From: DATKNA01 sp963755755
GTDB lineage: Bacteria; Actinomycetota; Actinomycetes; Actinomycetales; Kineosporiaceae
DNA length: 64,000 bases
NCBI GenBank assembly: GCA_963755755.1
Contig: CAVWLJ010000013.1
Location: 34,059-98,058, forward strand
Reading direction: 5' to 3'
The translations under genes and the position numbers were made by a program. Shown here piece by piece: positions 27,739-38,581 of this stretch. Each line of letters begins with the position of its first letter. Within the stretch, counting starts at the first letter, position 1. The notes under the pieces are model-generated. The model searched no databases, was not told where the DNA came from, and saw only the letters and a program-made list of their open reading frames with translations.

Positions 27739-28779
27739 ATGAGCTCAGTCAGCGTCGTCATCCCCTGCTACAAGTACGGCCGCTTCCTGCGGCATGCGTG
27801 CGCAGCGTGCTGACGACCAGGACGGCGTCGACGTCCGCGTGCTGATCATCGACGACGCCTCGCCGGACGACAGCGCGCAGGCGGCGCTGCAGCTCGCCGC
27901 CGGGACCCGCGCGTCGAGGTTCGCGTCCACGAGGTCAACAAGGGCCACATCGCGACCTACAACGAGGGGCTGCTGGAGTGGGCGGACGGTGACTACTCGC
28001 GTTCTGCTGTCGGCCGACGACCTGCTGACGCCCGGCGCGCTGCGGCGCGCGCGGCGCCGTCATGGACGCCGACCCGAGCGTCGGTTTCGTCTACGGGCAC
28101 GCCGCTGGTGGCGAGGACGACCAGCCGCTGCCCACGCCGCGGACTCGAGAGCGCGGGCGTCGCGGTCTGGCCGGGCTCGAGTGGCTGGAGCACGTGTGCC
28201 GGCGCGGCGTACAACGTCATCTCCTCGCCCGAGGTCGTCGTCCGCACGTCGCGTGCAGCAGCGCGTCGGCGGCTACGACCCCGAGCTGCCCCACACCGGC
28301 GACATCCGAGATGTGGATGCGCTTCGCGCTGCACGCCGACGTCGGCTTACGTCAAGGGGTCGACCAGGCCTACTACCGCATCCACGGGCAGAACATGCGG
28401 AGCACGTTCAACGCATTGATGGACCTCCGCAGAAGAGGCTCGCATTCGAGGTGACCCTCGAACGCTACGGCGATCGCCTCTCCGATCCGCGGCGCCTACG
28501 GAACGGGATCAACCGCAGGCTCAGCCATGAGGCGTTGGCCATCGCCACCCGTTCGGTGGATCTGGGGACGGCGGACCGCGACGTCGTGGGCCAGCTCGTC
28601 GATTTCGCGATGGAATGCTGGCCCAAGGCAGACCGCTTCCCGATTTATCACACCCTGCGCGCCCGCCGCCACGTCGACCCGCGCATTCTCATGACGCTTC
28701 AGCCCTCACGCCCCGCCGAATTGGGCGACGGGCCCGCGGCTGGCTCCAGCGACGCTCGTGGAAGTACCGCGGCTACTGA
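27739..28779 (+). CDS. Glycosyltransferase family 2 (multiple frameshifts)
   Basis: Predicted inverting GT-A glycosyltransferase. It starts SSVSVVIPCYKYGRFLRH. Pieces in three frames then give DVRVLIIDDASPDDSAQAA, NKGHIATYNEGLLEW, the DxD-like LLSADDLLTPGAL, a WPG...EWLEHVCRGAYN segment, ISSPEVVVRTS, GYDPELPHTGDI, EMWMRFALHADV and VDQAYYRIHG. This is the fixed order of a common actinobacterial GT2. At least six one-base errors interrupt it between 27795 and 28430, and one more near 28720. In the repaired frame the protein ends RGWLQRRSWKYRGY with TGA 28777-28779, the usual C-terminus of this group. Its 3' end abuts the convergent GT4. Confidence 0.78.
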
Positions 28780-29960
28780 ACCCTCGCGGCCTGGTTGCAG
28801 CGCTCGCCGAGGAAGGCCGTGAGGCGCGGGACAGGACCGTCCGCGTCGAAGTCGCGCCGGAACCGTTCCTGCGCGGCCCGGGCCATGCGGGCCCGCTCGG
28901 GCTCGTGCTCAGCGTCTGATGAGGATCGCCGCCGCTCGTGAGACGTCGTTCAGGGGCCAGTAGCGGCCCTCGACCCCGTCGTCACAGAGCTCCGGTATCG
29001 GGCCGATCGGGCCGACCACGACCGGGAGAGCTGCCGCCATGCCCTCGACGATCGCCAGGCAGAACGACTCCGAGTAGCAGGCGTGCACGTACGCCCGATA
29101 CCCGGCAGGTAGCGCCGCGCGTCCGTGCGGAACCCGTGGAATGTCACCTGACTGTCGAGGCCGAGGGCCAACGTCTGCTTGACCAGGTCGTCGTGCAGCG
29201 GTCCCTCGCCGTACACGTCGAGGCTGTACTCCCGGCCGCGCCGCTTGGCCTCGGCCAGCACGGCGAGCAGGAAGCGGTGGTTCTTGACGATGTCGAGATT
29301 CGCGATGGTGACCAGATCCCCCACCGGCTCACGCACCGGCGGCTCCTCCAAGGGTGTCACCAGAGCACCGACGACCACGGAGGGGACCGCGTCCGCCTCC
29401 GGGAACCACTCCGTCAGGGCATCCCTGGCCCATTCCGAGACGTACACCAGCCCGTCGACCTGCGGAATGACCTCACGGTCCGCCTGCCGGATCCACCGGT
29501 AGACCGCTCCGTCGCGGCGGATCTCCTCCTTGTCGGCGAACTCGTCCGCTTGCGGATGCGGAAGTGCACGACCATCACGACGCGTTGGTGAGGACCGCGA
29601 CGCGCGCGCAGCGCCGCCCGCGCGGAGGGAGGGTCCTGGGCGAGCACGACGCACTCGCCCTGGCCGGCGAGGTGACGACGGAGCGCCCGGTACAGGAACG
29701 CCTCGTGCCAGTAGCGATACCAGAACGTGCTTGCCGTGGTGTTGAGGCGCTGGAGGCCGACCCGCACCCCGAACACCGGCAGCGTCAGTGGCCGCGCCCA
29801 GGAGAACGGCGTCACCAGCGTGGTCGGCGTGCCCTGCTCTCGAGATGTCGGCGAAGCCGACGGACGTAGGACTCACTCCGCTGATGCCGTCCGGTCGCAG
29901 GGTGGTCGCGATCGTCAATGGCGGCAGCGCGGGCTCCGACGCTGCGTCATCGGCAGTCAT
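28773..29960 (-). CDS. Glycosyltransferase family 4 (multiple frameshifts)
   Basis: Predicted GT-B glycosyltransferase. ATG 29960 with upstream GGAGGG starts TADDAASEPALPPLTIATT, followed by a glycine loop (RPDGISGV). Pieces from three frames supply SFWYRYWHEAFLYRALRRHL-type helices, DGLVYVSEWARDALTEWF, TIANLDIVKNHRFLLAVL, DVYGEGPLHDDLVKQ and, in the last frame, the donor site YVHACYSESFCLAIVEGMAA. A shift near 28920 hides the real C-terminus: in the repaired reading it runs on to DFDADGPVPRLTAFLGE and stops at TAG 28773-28775. The gene therefore overlaps the last bases of the convergent GT2. Specificity unknown. Confidence 0.77.
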
Positions 29961-30010
29961 GTGTGGGAACGCCCTCCTTCGACTGGCTTGGTAACCGAGC
30001 CCCACCCTCG

Positions 30011-33000
30011 TCAGGCAGTGCTGAAGACGACGTCGACCCAGTAGTTGGCGCTGTTGTAGGTGCTGCTCGGGAAGGCGCTGGCACTGCCGTAGACGTAGAC
30101 GCCGTTGCCGCCGCTGACCCCGTTCTGCAAGGCGTGCAGCGGCCCGTTGTCGACGCCCTTCGTCGCGAAGTACGCACCGTCGCCGGCGTAGTGGCCCACG
30201 GGCGCGAAGTACGACGCGACGTAGACCGTGCCGGCCGTGATCGCGACGGCGTGGTGAAGTTCACCTGCTGCCAGCCGGATGCCGTCTCGTTGGTGAACGT
30301 GGCCGTCGCGAGCTTGGTCCCGGTCGACGTCCACAGGTTGGCGACGTGCGTTCCCGTGTTGCCGTGCCCTTGTAGAAGCGGATCCCGGTGATGGTGCCGT
30401 TCACGTCGGCCTTGAACTTCACGCCGAGCTCGACCGAGGAGGTGTCGGAGTCGCTCGGCTGTGGTCGGCGTCGCCGTGGACGGCCAGATGGTGCAGGCCG
30501 AGCAGGCGGTGGACGTCGGCGTCACGGAGTTCGAGGCCGCGGACGCCGTCCCGGTGCCGACGGCGTTGGTGGCCGCGACGGTGAAGGTGTAGGCGGTGCC
30601 GTTGGTCAGCCCGGTCACGCGTGGTGGTGGTCGCCGGCGGGCTGCCGGTCACCGTCGTCGGCGTCTGCGCGGTCGTCCCGATGAACGGGGTCACCGTGTA
30701 GCTGGTGATCGCGCTGCCGCCGTTGGACGGCGCGGTCCAGCTCACCGTCGCCGGACGCGTTGCCCGCGGTCGCCGTGACGCCGGTCGGCGCCCGGGCACG
30801 GTCGGCGCGGTCGGGCGTGACCGAGTTCGAGGCGGCGGAGGCCGGCCCGGTGCCGACGGCGTTGGTGGCGCGTCACCTTGAAGGTGTACGCCGTGCCGTT
30901 GGTCAGCCCGGTCACGTGGCGGTGGTCGCCGGCGGGCTGCCGGTGACCGTCGTCGGCGTCTGCGCGCGTCGTCCCGATGAACGGCGTGACCGTGTAGCTG
31001 GTGATCGGGCTGCCCCCGTTGGACGGCGCCGTCCAGCTCACCGTCGCCGAGGCGTTCCCGCCGGTCGCCGTGACGCCGGTCGGAGCGGACGGCGCGCGTC
31101 GGCGGCCCCGGTCGCGAAGACGACGTCGACCCAGTAGTTGGCGCTGTTGAAGGTGTTGGTCGGGAAGGCGGCTGGCGCTGCCGTAGGCGTAGACGCCGTT
31201 GCCGCCGCTGACGCCGTCCTTGAGGGCGTGCAGGGGCCCGTTGTCGACGCCGGCGGCGGCGAAGTAGCCGCCGTCGGCGGCGTAGTGGCCCGACGGGGGC
31301 GAGGTACGAGGCGACGTAGACGGTGCCGGCGGTGATCGCCACCGGGCGTGGCGAAGTTGACCTGCTGCCAGCCGGAGGCGGTCTCGTTGGCGAACGTGGC
31401 CGTGGCGAGCCTGGTCCCGGTCGACGTCCACAGGTTGCCGACGTGGGTGCCGGTGTTGCCGCTGCCCTTGTAGAAGCGGATCCCCGTGATCGAGCCGTTG
31501 ACGTCCGCGGTGAACTTCACGCCGAGCTCGACCGACGAGGTGTCGGAGTCGCTGGGGGTCGTCGGCGTCGCCGTCGACGGCCAGATGGTGCAGGCCGTGC
31601 AGGCGGTTGCCGACGGCGTGACGGCGTTCGACGCGGCGGACGCCGGTCCGGTGCCGACGGCGTTGGTGGCGGTCACCTTGAACGTGTACGCGGTGCCGTT
31701 GGTCAGGCCGGTCACGCGTGGCGGTGGTCGCCGGCGGGCTGCCGGTCACCGTCGTCGGCGTCTGCGCGGTCGTCCCGATGAACGGCGTGACCGTGTAGCT
31801 GGTGATCGCGCTGCCGCCGTTGGAGGGCGCGGTCCAGCTCACCGTCGCGGACGCGTTGCCGGCCGCCGCGGTCACGCCCGTCGGAGCCCCTGGCGCCGTC
31901 GGCGGAGCCGGGGTGACCGAGTTGGACGCCGCGGACGCCGGCCCGGTGCCGATCGCGTTGGTGGCGGTGACCTTGAACGTGTACGCCGTGCCGTTGGTCA
32001 GGCCGGTCACGTTGGCGGTGGTCGCCGGCGGGCTGCCGGTCACCGTCGTCGGCGTCTGCGCGGTCGTCCCGATGAACGGCGTGACCGTGTAGCTCGTGAT
32101 CGGGCTGCCGCCGTCCGAGGGCGCCGTCCAGCTCACCGTCGCCGACGCGTTCCCGCCGGTCGCGGTGACGCCCGTCGGCGCGGACGGCGCCGTCGCGGCG
32201 CCGCTGGCGAAGACGACGTCGACCCAGTAGTTCGCCGCGCCGAAACTGTTGTTCGGGAAGGTGCTGCTCGAGCCGTAGGCGTAGACGCCGTCGCCGCCGC
32301 TGGCGCCGTCCTTGAGCGCGTGCAGCGGTGGGGTGTCGACGCCGGCCGAGGCGAAGTAGCCGGCGTCCGCCGCGTAGTGGCCCGACGGTGCGAGGTACGA
32401 CGCGACGTAGACGGTGCCGGCCGTGATCGGCACCGGCGTCGCGAAGTTGACCTGCTGCCAGCCCGAGGCCGTCTCGCTGGCGAAGGTCGCCGAGGCCAGC
32501 TTCGTCCCGGTCGACGTCCAGAGGTTGCCCGACGTGGGTGCCGGTGTTCGCCGCTGCCCTTGTAGAACCGGATCCCGGTGATCGACCCGTTGGTGTCCGA
32601 CGGTGAACTTCACCCCGACCTCGATCGAGGAGGGATCGGAGTCGCTCGGGGACGCCGGCGTCGCCGTGGACGGCCAGATCGTGCAGGCCGTGCAGGCCGT
32701 GGCCGACGGCGTCACCGGGTTGGAGGCCGAGGACGCCGGGCCGGTGCCGACGGCGTTGGTCGCGGACACCTTGAACGTGTAGGTGGTCCCGTTGGTCAGG
32801 CCGCTCACGAGCACGGTGGTCGCCGGGGGGCTGCCGGTCACCGTCGTCGGCGTCTGCGCCGTGGTCCCGATGAACGGCGTGACGGTGTAGCCGGTGATCG
32901 GGCTGCCGCCGTCCGAGGGCGTGGTCCAGCTGACGGACGCCGACGCCTTCCCGGGGTCGCGGTCACGCCCGTCGGCGCGGACGGCGCCGTCGCCGCCCCC

Positions 33001-35500
33001 GTCCTCGGGCTGAACAGCACGTCGACCCAGTAGTTCCGGGCGTTCAGGCTGTTGGTCGGGAAGCGTGCTCGAGGAGCTGTTCTGGAACAGCCCGTTCAGG
33101 GTGCCGTTCGTGTTGCGCAGAGCGTGCAGGGGCGGGCTGTCGACGATGTCGTAGCGGTCCGGCGTCGGCGAGGGCGACGGGTACAGGTACGAGTCGTCCT
33201 GGGCGGTGTGCCCGGCCGGAGCGAAGTAGGACGCGACGTACGTCGTGTTGGCGTTGATCGTCACCGGGCTGGTGAACGTGACCTGCTGCCAGCCGGACGT
33301 GCTCTCCCCGGTGAACGTCGCCGAGGCCAGCTTGGTCCCGGACGCGCTCCACAGGTTGCCGACATGGGTGCCGGTGTTGGTGCTCGCCTTGTAGAAGCGG
33401 ATGCCGGTGACCGAGCCGGAGACGTCGGACTTGAACTTGACGCCGACCTCCACCGCGGTGGCGCTGCCGGAGTCGCTCGTGCCCGGCGTCGCGGCGTTGC
33501 CCCAGATGGAGCAGCTGCAGGTGACGTTGACGGCGACGCTCGTCGACGCGGTCTGGATGTTGCCGCTGTCGTCGACCGCCCGCGCCTTGATGGTCGCGGT
33601 CGGGTTGCCGTGCGTCACCCAGCTGTAGCTCCAGCTGGTGGTCCCCGTCGCCGGATGCCAGCTGGTGCCGCCGTCCGTGGAGACCTCGACGCCCGCCACG
33701 ACACCGCCGGTGTCGGCCGCCGTGCCGGTGACGGTCATCTTGGTCCCGTCCGCGACGTTCGCGCCGGCGGTCGGGGAGGTGATGGTGGTCGTCGGCGCAG
33801 TGGTGTCCGTCGACGCCGTGGCGGCCGTGAGCCCGGAGATCAGCGTGGCGGGCTGCACGCCCATGTCGGCGAACAGGTTGACCGTGGCCTGCTGCATGGC
33901 CGGGTCCGTGCTGTCGCCGTTCGGGTTGTCCAGGCCCCAGGCCCACTGCACGGTGCCGGCGCCGAAGACCAGTGCGCCGCTGGGGGCCCGGTACAGCGTG
34001 AGGTTGTGCGTCGCCGTGCCGTTGGCACGCGTGTTGGTGCCGTAGTCGGTGAAGATCTCCGCCTGGTTGGTCAGGGTCGTGGACGACATGTCGAAGAGCC
34101 CGGCCGGGCGGAACCCGTTGTCCACATCGGAGTCCCACTCGTAGCCCAGGGTCCCGGCACCGGGATCCAGGGTGGCCGTCTGGCCGGCGCGACAGGTTCG
34201 CCACCGACGGTGTTGCGCCAGAAGCGCAGCTTGCTGTACTGCGCCGGCACCTGGATGTCGGTCGTGCCGGAGTTGACGGTGAACAACTGGCCGGTGAGGC
34301 GCGTTCTGCGGCTTGCCGCCGTCACCCGGCGGGCTGAACCGCGGGTCCTGCCAGGTCCCCGTCCACGTCGGGTAGGCCGGGTCCATCACCTTGTCGTAGT
34401 GGGTGTCCTTGTAGCAGACCAGGGTGCGGTTCGGCGGTGTTGCTGCCGTCGATGCTCGGGCGCGGTGCGGGTCTTCCAGAAGACCTCGTTGCCGCTGAAG
34501 AACGCCAGGTTGACGCCCTTGTCGCGGGCGGCCTCGACGTTGGCGCGCTGCGGGCCGGACCAGTACTCGTCGTGCCCGACGGAGAGGAAGGCCTTGTGGT
34601 TGGTCAGCAGCGCCCCGCCGGCGGCGGTGCCGACGTCGATGCCCGAGGTGTAGGAGACGTCGTACCCGTTGGCCTCGAGGAACCGGATCATCGGGACCTC
34701 GGAGTACATGAGCCAGCTGTGCCCGTTGTTGTCGTCGTCGGCGGTGTGGAAGGGACGGTTGTACGACACCTGCGAGGCGCCGGTGTAGATCGCGTTGCTG
34801 GGCTGCGGGACAGTTGTCCGCGCAGGTGTAGAGGCTGTTGCCGCCGTAGCTGTTGTAGGCCTGCCAGGTCTCGTCCGACGTCTGGAAGATCATGTTCGAG
34901 TGGCTGGCGTCGTTGCGGACGACGAACGGAATCAGGCTGGAGCCCCCGGTGTCGTCGCGGACGAGGTGCGCGAGGTACACGCCCGAGACCGCGTCCGACG
35001 GCACGGCCCAGGACGCGGAGACCGCCCAGTTACCGCAGTCGATCAGTCCGCTCTGCGCGGGGCCGTCGAGGCACGCCGGCTGCGTCTGCGGCAGCGTCGC
35101 CGTCGGGCGCATGGCCGGCGACGATCTTCCGCGCGCCGTTCCCCTGGTAGTAGCCCAGCCGCAGGATGTCGATGTGGTACGACGAGGCCGTCGTGTTGAC
35201 CTTGAACTGCACCGTCCCGCCGACGTTGACGCTGATCGACGTCGCGAAGCCCTGGATCGTCGCGTCCCCCGAACCGTTGACCTGCCAGTCGGCCGGCGCA
35301 TCACCCGGCTTGCTGTTCTCGCAGGCGATGACGCTCGTGACGGGTGGACCGCAGGGGTCCGCCGCGCCCGCAGGCGCGGCCTGCAGGCCCACGAGCACCA
35401 TGGCCGCGGCGGCGACGACGGCCACGATGCCGACGTGCCGGAGCCGACGAAGGCTCGGCAGGAACCACCGGGCCTGGCGGGGAGCGGAGATCTCGTTCAT
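30011..35500 (-). CDS. Giant secreted mosaic protein: DMFase-beta-like domain, Ig-like domain, DUF4082 and Fn3 repeats (many frameshifts)
   Basis: About 1830 residues when repaired. ATG 35500 is followed by a signal peptide (VVAAAAMVLVGLQAAPAGAA). The first 500 residues match the N,N-dimethylformamidase-beta-like domain of actinobacterial DUF4082 proteins (HIDILRLGYYQG, SYNRPFHTADDDNNGHSWLM, LSVGHDEYWSG). An Ig-like domain follows near 33500-33790 (GVEVSTDGGTSWHPATG). DUF4082 modules lie near 33010-33500, 32210-32690, 31120-31600 and 30014-30510, each with an EVGVKF or ELGVKF strand and a YWVDVVF end. Fn3 modules near 32720-32990, 31920-32190, 31610-31900, 30830-31100 and 30525-30800 share TYTFKVTATNAVG-like strands. 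Function is unknown; export and carbohydrate binding are inferred. Frameshifts are densest at 30.2-31.7 kb and 34.2-35.1 kb. Confidence 0.8.
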
Positions 35501-35585
35501 GGGCGCCGTCTTCCAGAGAGCTGCAGCATGGGCTGAGTAGGAGAGATAACGGTCGGAACCGCTGATACGGCCAAAGATGCCCAGG

Positions 35586-36146
35586 TCAGTCCGCCACGAG
35601 AGCTCGCAGCCGGCGCACGCAGCGGCCCCGCGTGGGGCCGATGCTCCCGATGGGGACGCCGAGGTCCGCGCCGATCTGCTCGTACGTGAGCGGCGGGTCC
35701 TGCGTGAGGAGCTCGACCAGCGAGCGCCAGGTCGGCGGCAGCGTCTCCAGGGCGGCTCGTGCCGCGGCGCCCTGCTCCCGCGCGAGCAGCGCCTCGTCGA
35801 GCGGTGCCTGGAGCCGGTCCGCGCCGTCGAAGGTGGCGGCGTCGTCGCTCGGGACGACCCGCTGGCGCTGCGCCACGATGCGCAGCGACTCGCGCTGCGC
35901 GGTCGTGGCGAGCCAGGCCCCGATGCGGGCCGGCTCGCGCACGTCGTCGATGTGCTCGAACAGACGGAGCCAGGTGTTCTGCACCACGTCGGCCGCGTCG
36001 CTCTCGTTCAGTCCGTGCCGGAACGCGATCGACCACAGCAATGCGACATATCGGGCGACCAGGGCGTCCCACGCCTGGTGGTCCCCCTCCGCCGCCGCCC
36101 GCACGAGCCGCGTCACTTCCTCGTCGGCGCCCGGCGGGCGCACCAC
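35586..36146 (-). CDS. ECF-type RNA polymerase sigma factor
   Basis: Predicted extracytoplasmic-function sigma-70 factor of 186 residues. Region 2 shows AWDALVARYVALLWSIAFRHGL and DAADVVQNTWLRLFEHIDDV; region 4 shows LPPTWRSLVELL, LTYEQIGADLGVPIGSIGPTRGRC, a normal helix-turn-helix. I chose GTG 36146 because GGAG lies 9 bases upstream and the length is then typical; GTG 36143 and a much longer upstream reading are alternatives. The next gene downstream (85 bases) is the giant secreted protein, whose expression it may control. No anti-sigma gene is adjacent. Confidence 0.85.
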   Translation of the reverse strand: MVRPPGADEEVTRLVRAAAEGDHQAWDALVARYVALLWSIAFRHGLNESDAADVVQNTWLRLFEHIDDVREPARIGAWLATTAQRESLRIVAQRQRVVPSDDAATFDGADRLQAPLDEALLAREQGAAARAALETLPPTWRSLVELLTQDPPLTYEQIGADLGVPIGSIGPTRGRCVRRLRALVAD

Positions 36147-36327
36147 ATTTCGTCTCCGTACCTCGTACAAAGCCCCTCCCCGGTGGCGATGCGAAAAAGC
36201 ATCAGATAGATCTACGAATCCCCCGAACGGTCCCCGCGCCTCACCCCCGCCGTCTTCTTCGGCGCCGGCGCGGAACCGATGGTCGTGATCAGAAGGATCC
36301 GGAACGGGCGAACCCGCCACGGACGTG

Positions 36328-37614
36328 TCAGGCCCATTCGCCGGCCGCTTCCGGAGCCCACCAGAAATGCAGGCCGGCCGGGTCGGGGTCGGCCCCTCCG
36401 CGGGCCAGGGGGGCGTCGGCGTGCCAGGCGTAGAGGGTCCAGCCCAGTTCGAACGGGCGGCACTCCTGGTCGATCCGGCGGGGCGGGAACACCGGGTCCA
36501 GCCAGCCGAGCCGGCGCGCCGGGCGGCCGGACGACGCGGCCGCGCGGACCTTGCGGACCAGCTTGCGCGGCTCGCGCCGGCCGACGGTGCGCCACACGAC
36601 GCCGTCGTCGTCGAGGATGAGCTCGGCGCGGGACTCGGGCCGTTCCAGCAGCCACGTCAGGCCGCGGGCGACCGCGTCCCGGTGGTCCGGACCGCCGGCC
36701 TCCCTGAGCTCGAGCAGCGCCATCGGCGCCAGGGCGTACTGGTGCACGCTGTACACGGGGTAGGCCTCGACGACCCCGCCGTACCGCCAGTCGTAGTGCC
36801 ACCACCACTGACCCCGCTCGCCCTGGAGGGCCACCAGCTGGTCGGCGCACCGTGCGGCGGCGGCCAGCGGCTCCCGGTCGCCGCTGCGCGCGGCGTACCG
36901 GGTGAGCGCCTGGACGGCGTAGACCTGGTCCGCGAAGCAGCTGACGTGGTAGCGGAACCTGCTCAGCCGGTCGGCCGGCAGGTAGTGGGGGAAGAGCCCG
37001 GACGCGCCCTGCGCGTCGCGCAGGCGGCGGGCGGCCCGGCCCGCCGCCTCGTTCAGCGACGCGAGCGCCGCGCGCGGCACGTCCAGTTCGGGGGTGGATG
37101 CGGCCTGCAGCAGGGCCACCACGGTCCACGCGTGCTCGACGGTGGCCACGGGCGCCTCGCTGCGCACGTTGGCCATGAGCCGCTCCAGGGCCCGGCCCAG
37201 CCGGTCCGACTCGCCCAGCACGGCGTCGGGGGCGACGTTCGCGATCTCGGTCGCGGCCCAGACGGCGAGGGCGATCGCCCCGGGGTCCCGGCCGGCGAGC
37301 GCCAGCCCGAGGATGCCGGGCAGCAGCTCGGGCAGGTCCTGGTCGGCGAGCACCTGTCGCCGGGTGGACGCGTCGAGCCGGGAGAGCCCGAGCGCCGCGA
37401 TGGCCGTGTACCGCACGTTGAGCCCGCGCGGGGTCGGCGGCATCTCGCCACGGCCGCGGACGCTGTGCGGAAAACTGTGGCTGCGCGGTTCGTACATCTG
37501 GGCGAGGCCTCGGACCGACAGTCGCGAGAGCCTTTCGACCAGCGCGGTCGGATTCAACGGGAAATCGTCGGGAACCACTGTCAGCACATCGGCGGCGCGA
37601 CCGGGCCAGGCCAT
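36328..37614 (-). CDS. Alpha/alpha-toroid-like protein of unknown function
   Basis: A 428-residue protein I do not recognise as a named family. ATG 37614 has GGAGGGGAG six bases upstream, which decides the start over an open frame reaching 37692. There is no signal peptide or membrane helix. Regular helix pairs with conserved Trp/Tyr residues (CADQLVALQGERGQWWWHYDW, split by turns, and YPVYSVHQYALAPMALLEL) suggest an alpha/alpha barrel as in terpenoid cyclases, glycan epimerases or six-hairpin enzymes. The motif YHVSCFADQVYAVQALTRYA supports repeated helical hairpins. It stands alone between a sigma factor and a divergent lipoprotein. Intact. Confidence 0.6.
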   Translation of the reverse strand: MAWPGRAADVLTVVPDDFPLNPTALVERLSRLSVRGLAQMYEPRSHSFPHSVRGRGEMPPTPRGLNVRYTAIAALGLSRLDASTRRQVLADQDLPELLPGILGLALAGRDPGAIALAVWAATEIANVAPDAVLGESDRLGRALERLMANVRSEAPVATVEHAWTVVALLQAASTPELDVPRAALASLNEAAGRAARRLRDAQGASGLFPHYLPADRLSRFRYHVSCFADQVYAVQALTRYAARSGDREPLAAAARCADQLVALQGERGQWWWHYDWRYGGVVEAYPVYSVHQYALAPMALLELREAGGPDHRDAVARGLTWLLERPESRAELILDDDGVVWRTVGRREPRKLVRKVRAAASSGRPARRLGWLDPVFPPRRIDQECRPFELGWTLYAWHADAPLARGGADPDPAGLHFWWAPEAAGEWA

Positions 37615-37815
37615 GCCACACTCCCCTCCGCAAAACCTGTCGACGGCGAATCCGTCTTCTCGACCGCCGCCGTGCTCCGACGGTCCGGACATTTCCCGCT
37701 CCGGACCGGATTCGCCCCTTTCCTTCTCCCCCCGCGCGGTGCCTCGCTACGATGACAAGAGGATGACAACGGACGTCACGACTTCCAGGGCGATTGCACC
37801 AAGGGGCTGGTAAAG

Positions 37816-38506
37816 ATGGATCGAAGGGTCGCCCGAACGGGCATAATCTCTGCCCTCGTGGCCGTATCACTGGGGCTGGCCGGATGCTCCACGGCTGACT
37901 CGGCGACGAAGAGTGCCGGAGCGAACACGCAGAGCATATCCGCTGCGGCGGGGAATTCACCAGGGAATGAGTCTGCGCATTCTTCCGCCGGGTCCTCCGG
38001 CGGCAGCGGCAAGGCGTCGGCCGGCGCGAGCGCGGCCGGGCGCCGGCCCGACCACGGGCGACCCGCGCAGCGCCATGCCGCGGATCTCACCCCCGACGCT
38101 CACGGCGGTCGGGTACGGGCCCGCCTCCTCTGCGGACACCTCGGTCTTCGCCCCGGCGCTCCGCCACTCCGGCGGGCTGCTCGCCTCGCCCGCGGTCCGC
38201 ACCCTGCGGGTGGGCGGCCAGGACGTCGGTGGCGTCGCGGTGTACAGCACGAAGAAGGGCGTCGCCGCGACCCCGAGGTTCCAGGACCAGTACGTCGAAC
38301 AGCTGGTCAACGCCGTCGCGAGGACCTCGTCACCGCCCCGGTTCGTGCGGGTCGGGGACCAGGTCATCGCGCTGTCGCGCGGCCACTCCGCGGTCGCCGG
38401 CTGGTTCGAGGGGAACCGCGTCGTGCTCGTCTACCGGCAGAGCGGCACGCCGGACCTCGCCGCGCTCGCCGCCGGCGTCCGCACGGCACCGCCCAGCACC
38501 CCCTGA
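37816..38506 (+). CDS. Small Ser/Gly-rich lipoprotein of unknown function (frameshift near 38041)
   Basis: Predicted membrane-anchored lipoprotein of about 229 residues. The N-terminus is MDRRVARTG followed by a hydrophobic core and the lipobox LAGC near residue 24. A disordered Ser/Gly/Ala linker of about 60 residues leads to a globular part (AVYSTKKGVAATPRFQDQYV, QVIALSRGHSAVAGWFEGN) that ends PPSTP. One extra base near 38041 splits linker and globular part; removing it gives ...AAGAGPTTGDPRS. No known family is recognised. It is divergent from the toroid-like gene and converges on the isomerase gene across a strong terminator. Confidence 0.62.
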
Positions 38507-38522
38507 CCGACCTCGGAACAGC

Positions 38523-38565
38523 GCGACCGGCCCCGGGCTCGAGGATCGAGCCCGGGGCCGGTCGC
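38523..38565. terminator. Bidirectional terminator, 20-base perfect stem
   Basis: Arms 38523-38542 and 38546-38565 are perfectly complementary around a 3-base loop (GGA). The stem is almost entirely G/C with no T-tract. It lies between the stop of the plus-strand lipoprotein (38506) and that of the minus-strand isomerase (38582), so it can end both transcripts. Confidence 0.75.
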
Positions 38566-38581
38566 GGACGAGTGTCGGGGA

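Noticed and set aside
30500..33000. Regularly repeated DNA that might be a CRISPR array
   Set aside because: Repeat units are 270-480 bases, encode Fn3 and DUF4082 domains and have no unique spacers of constant length.
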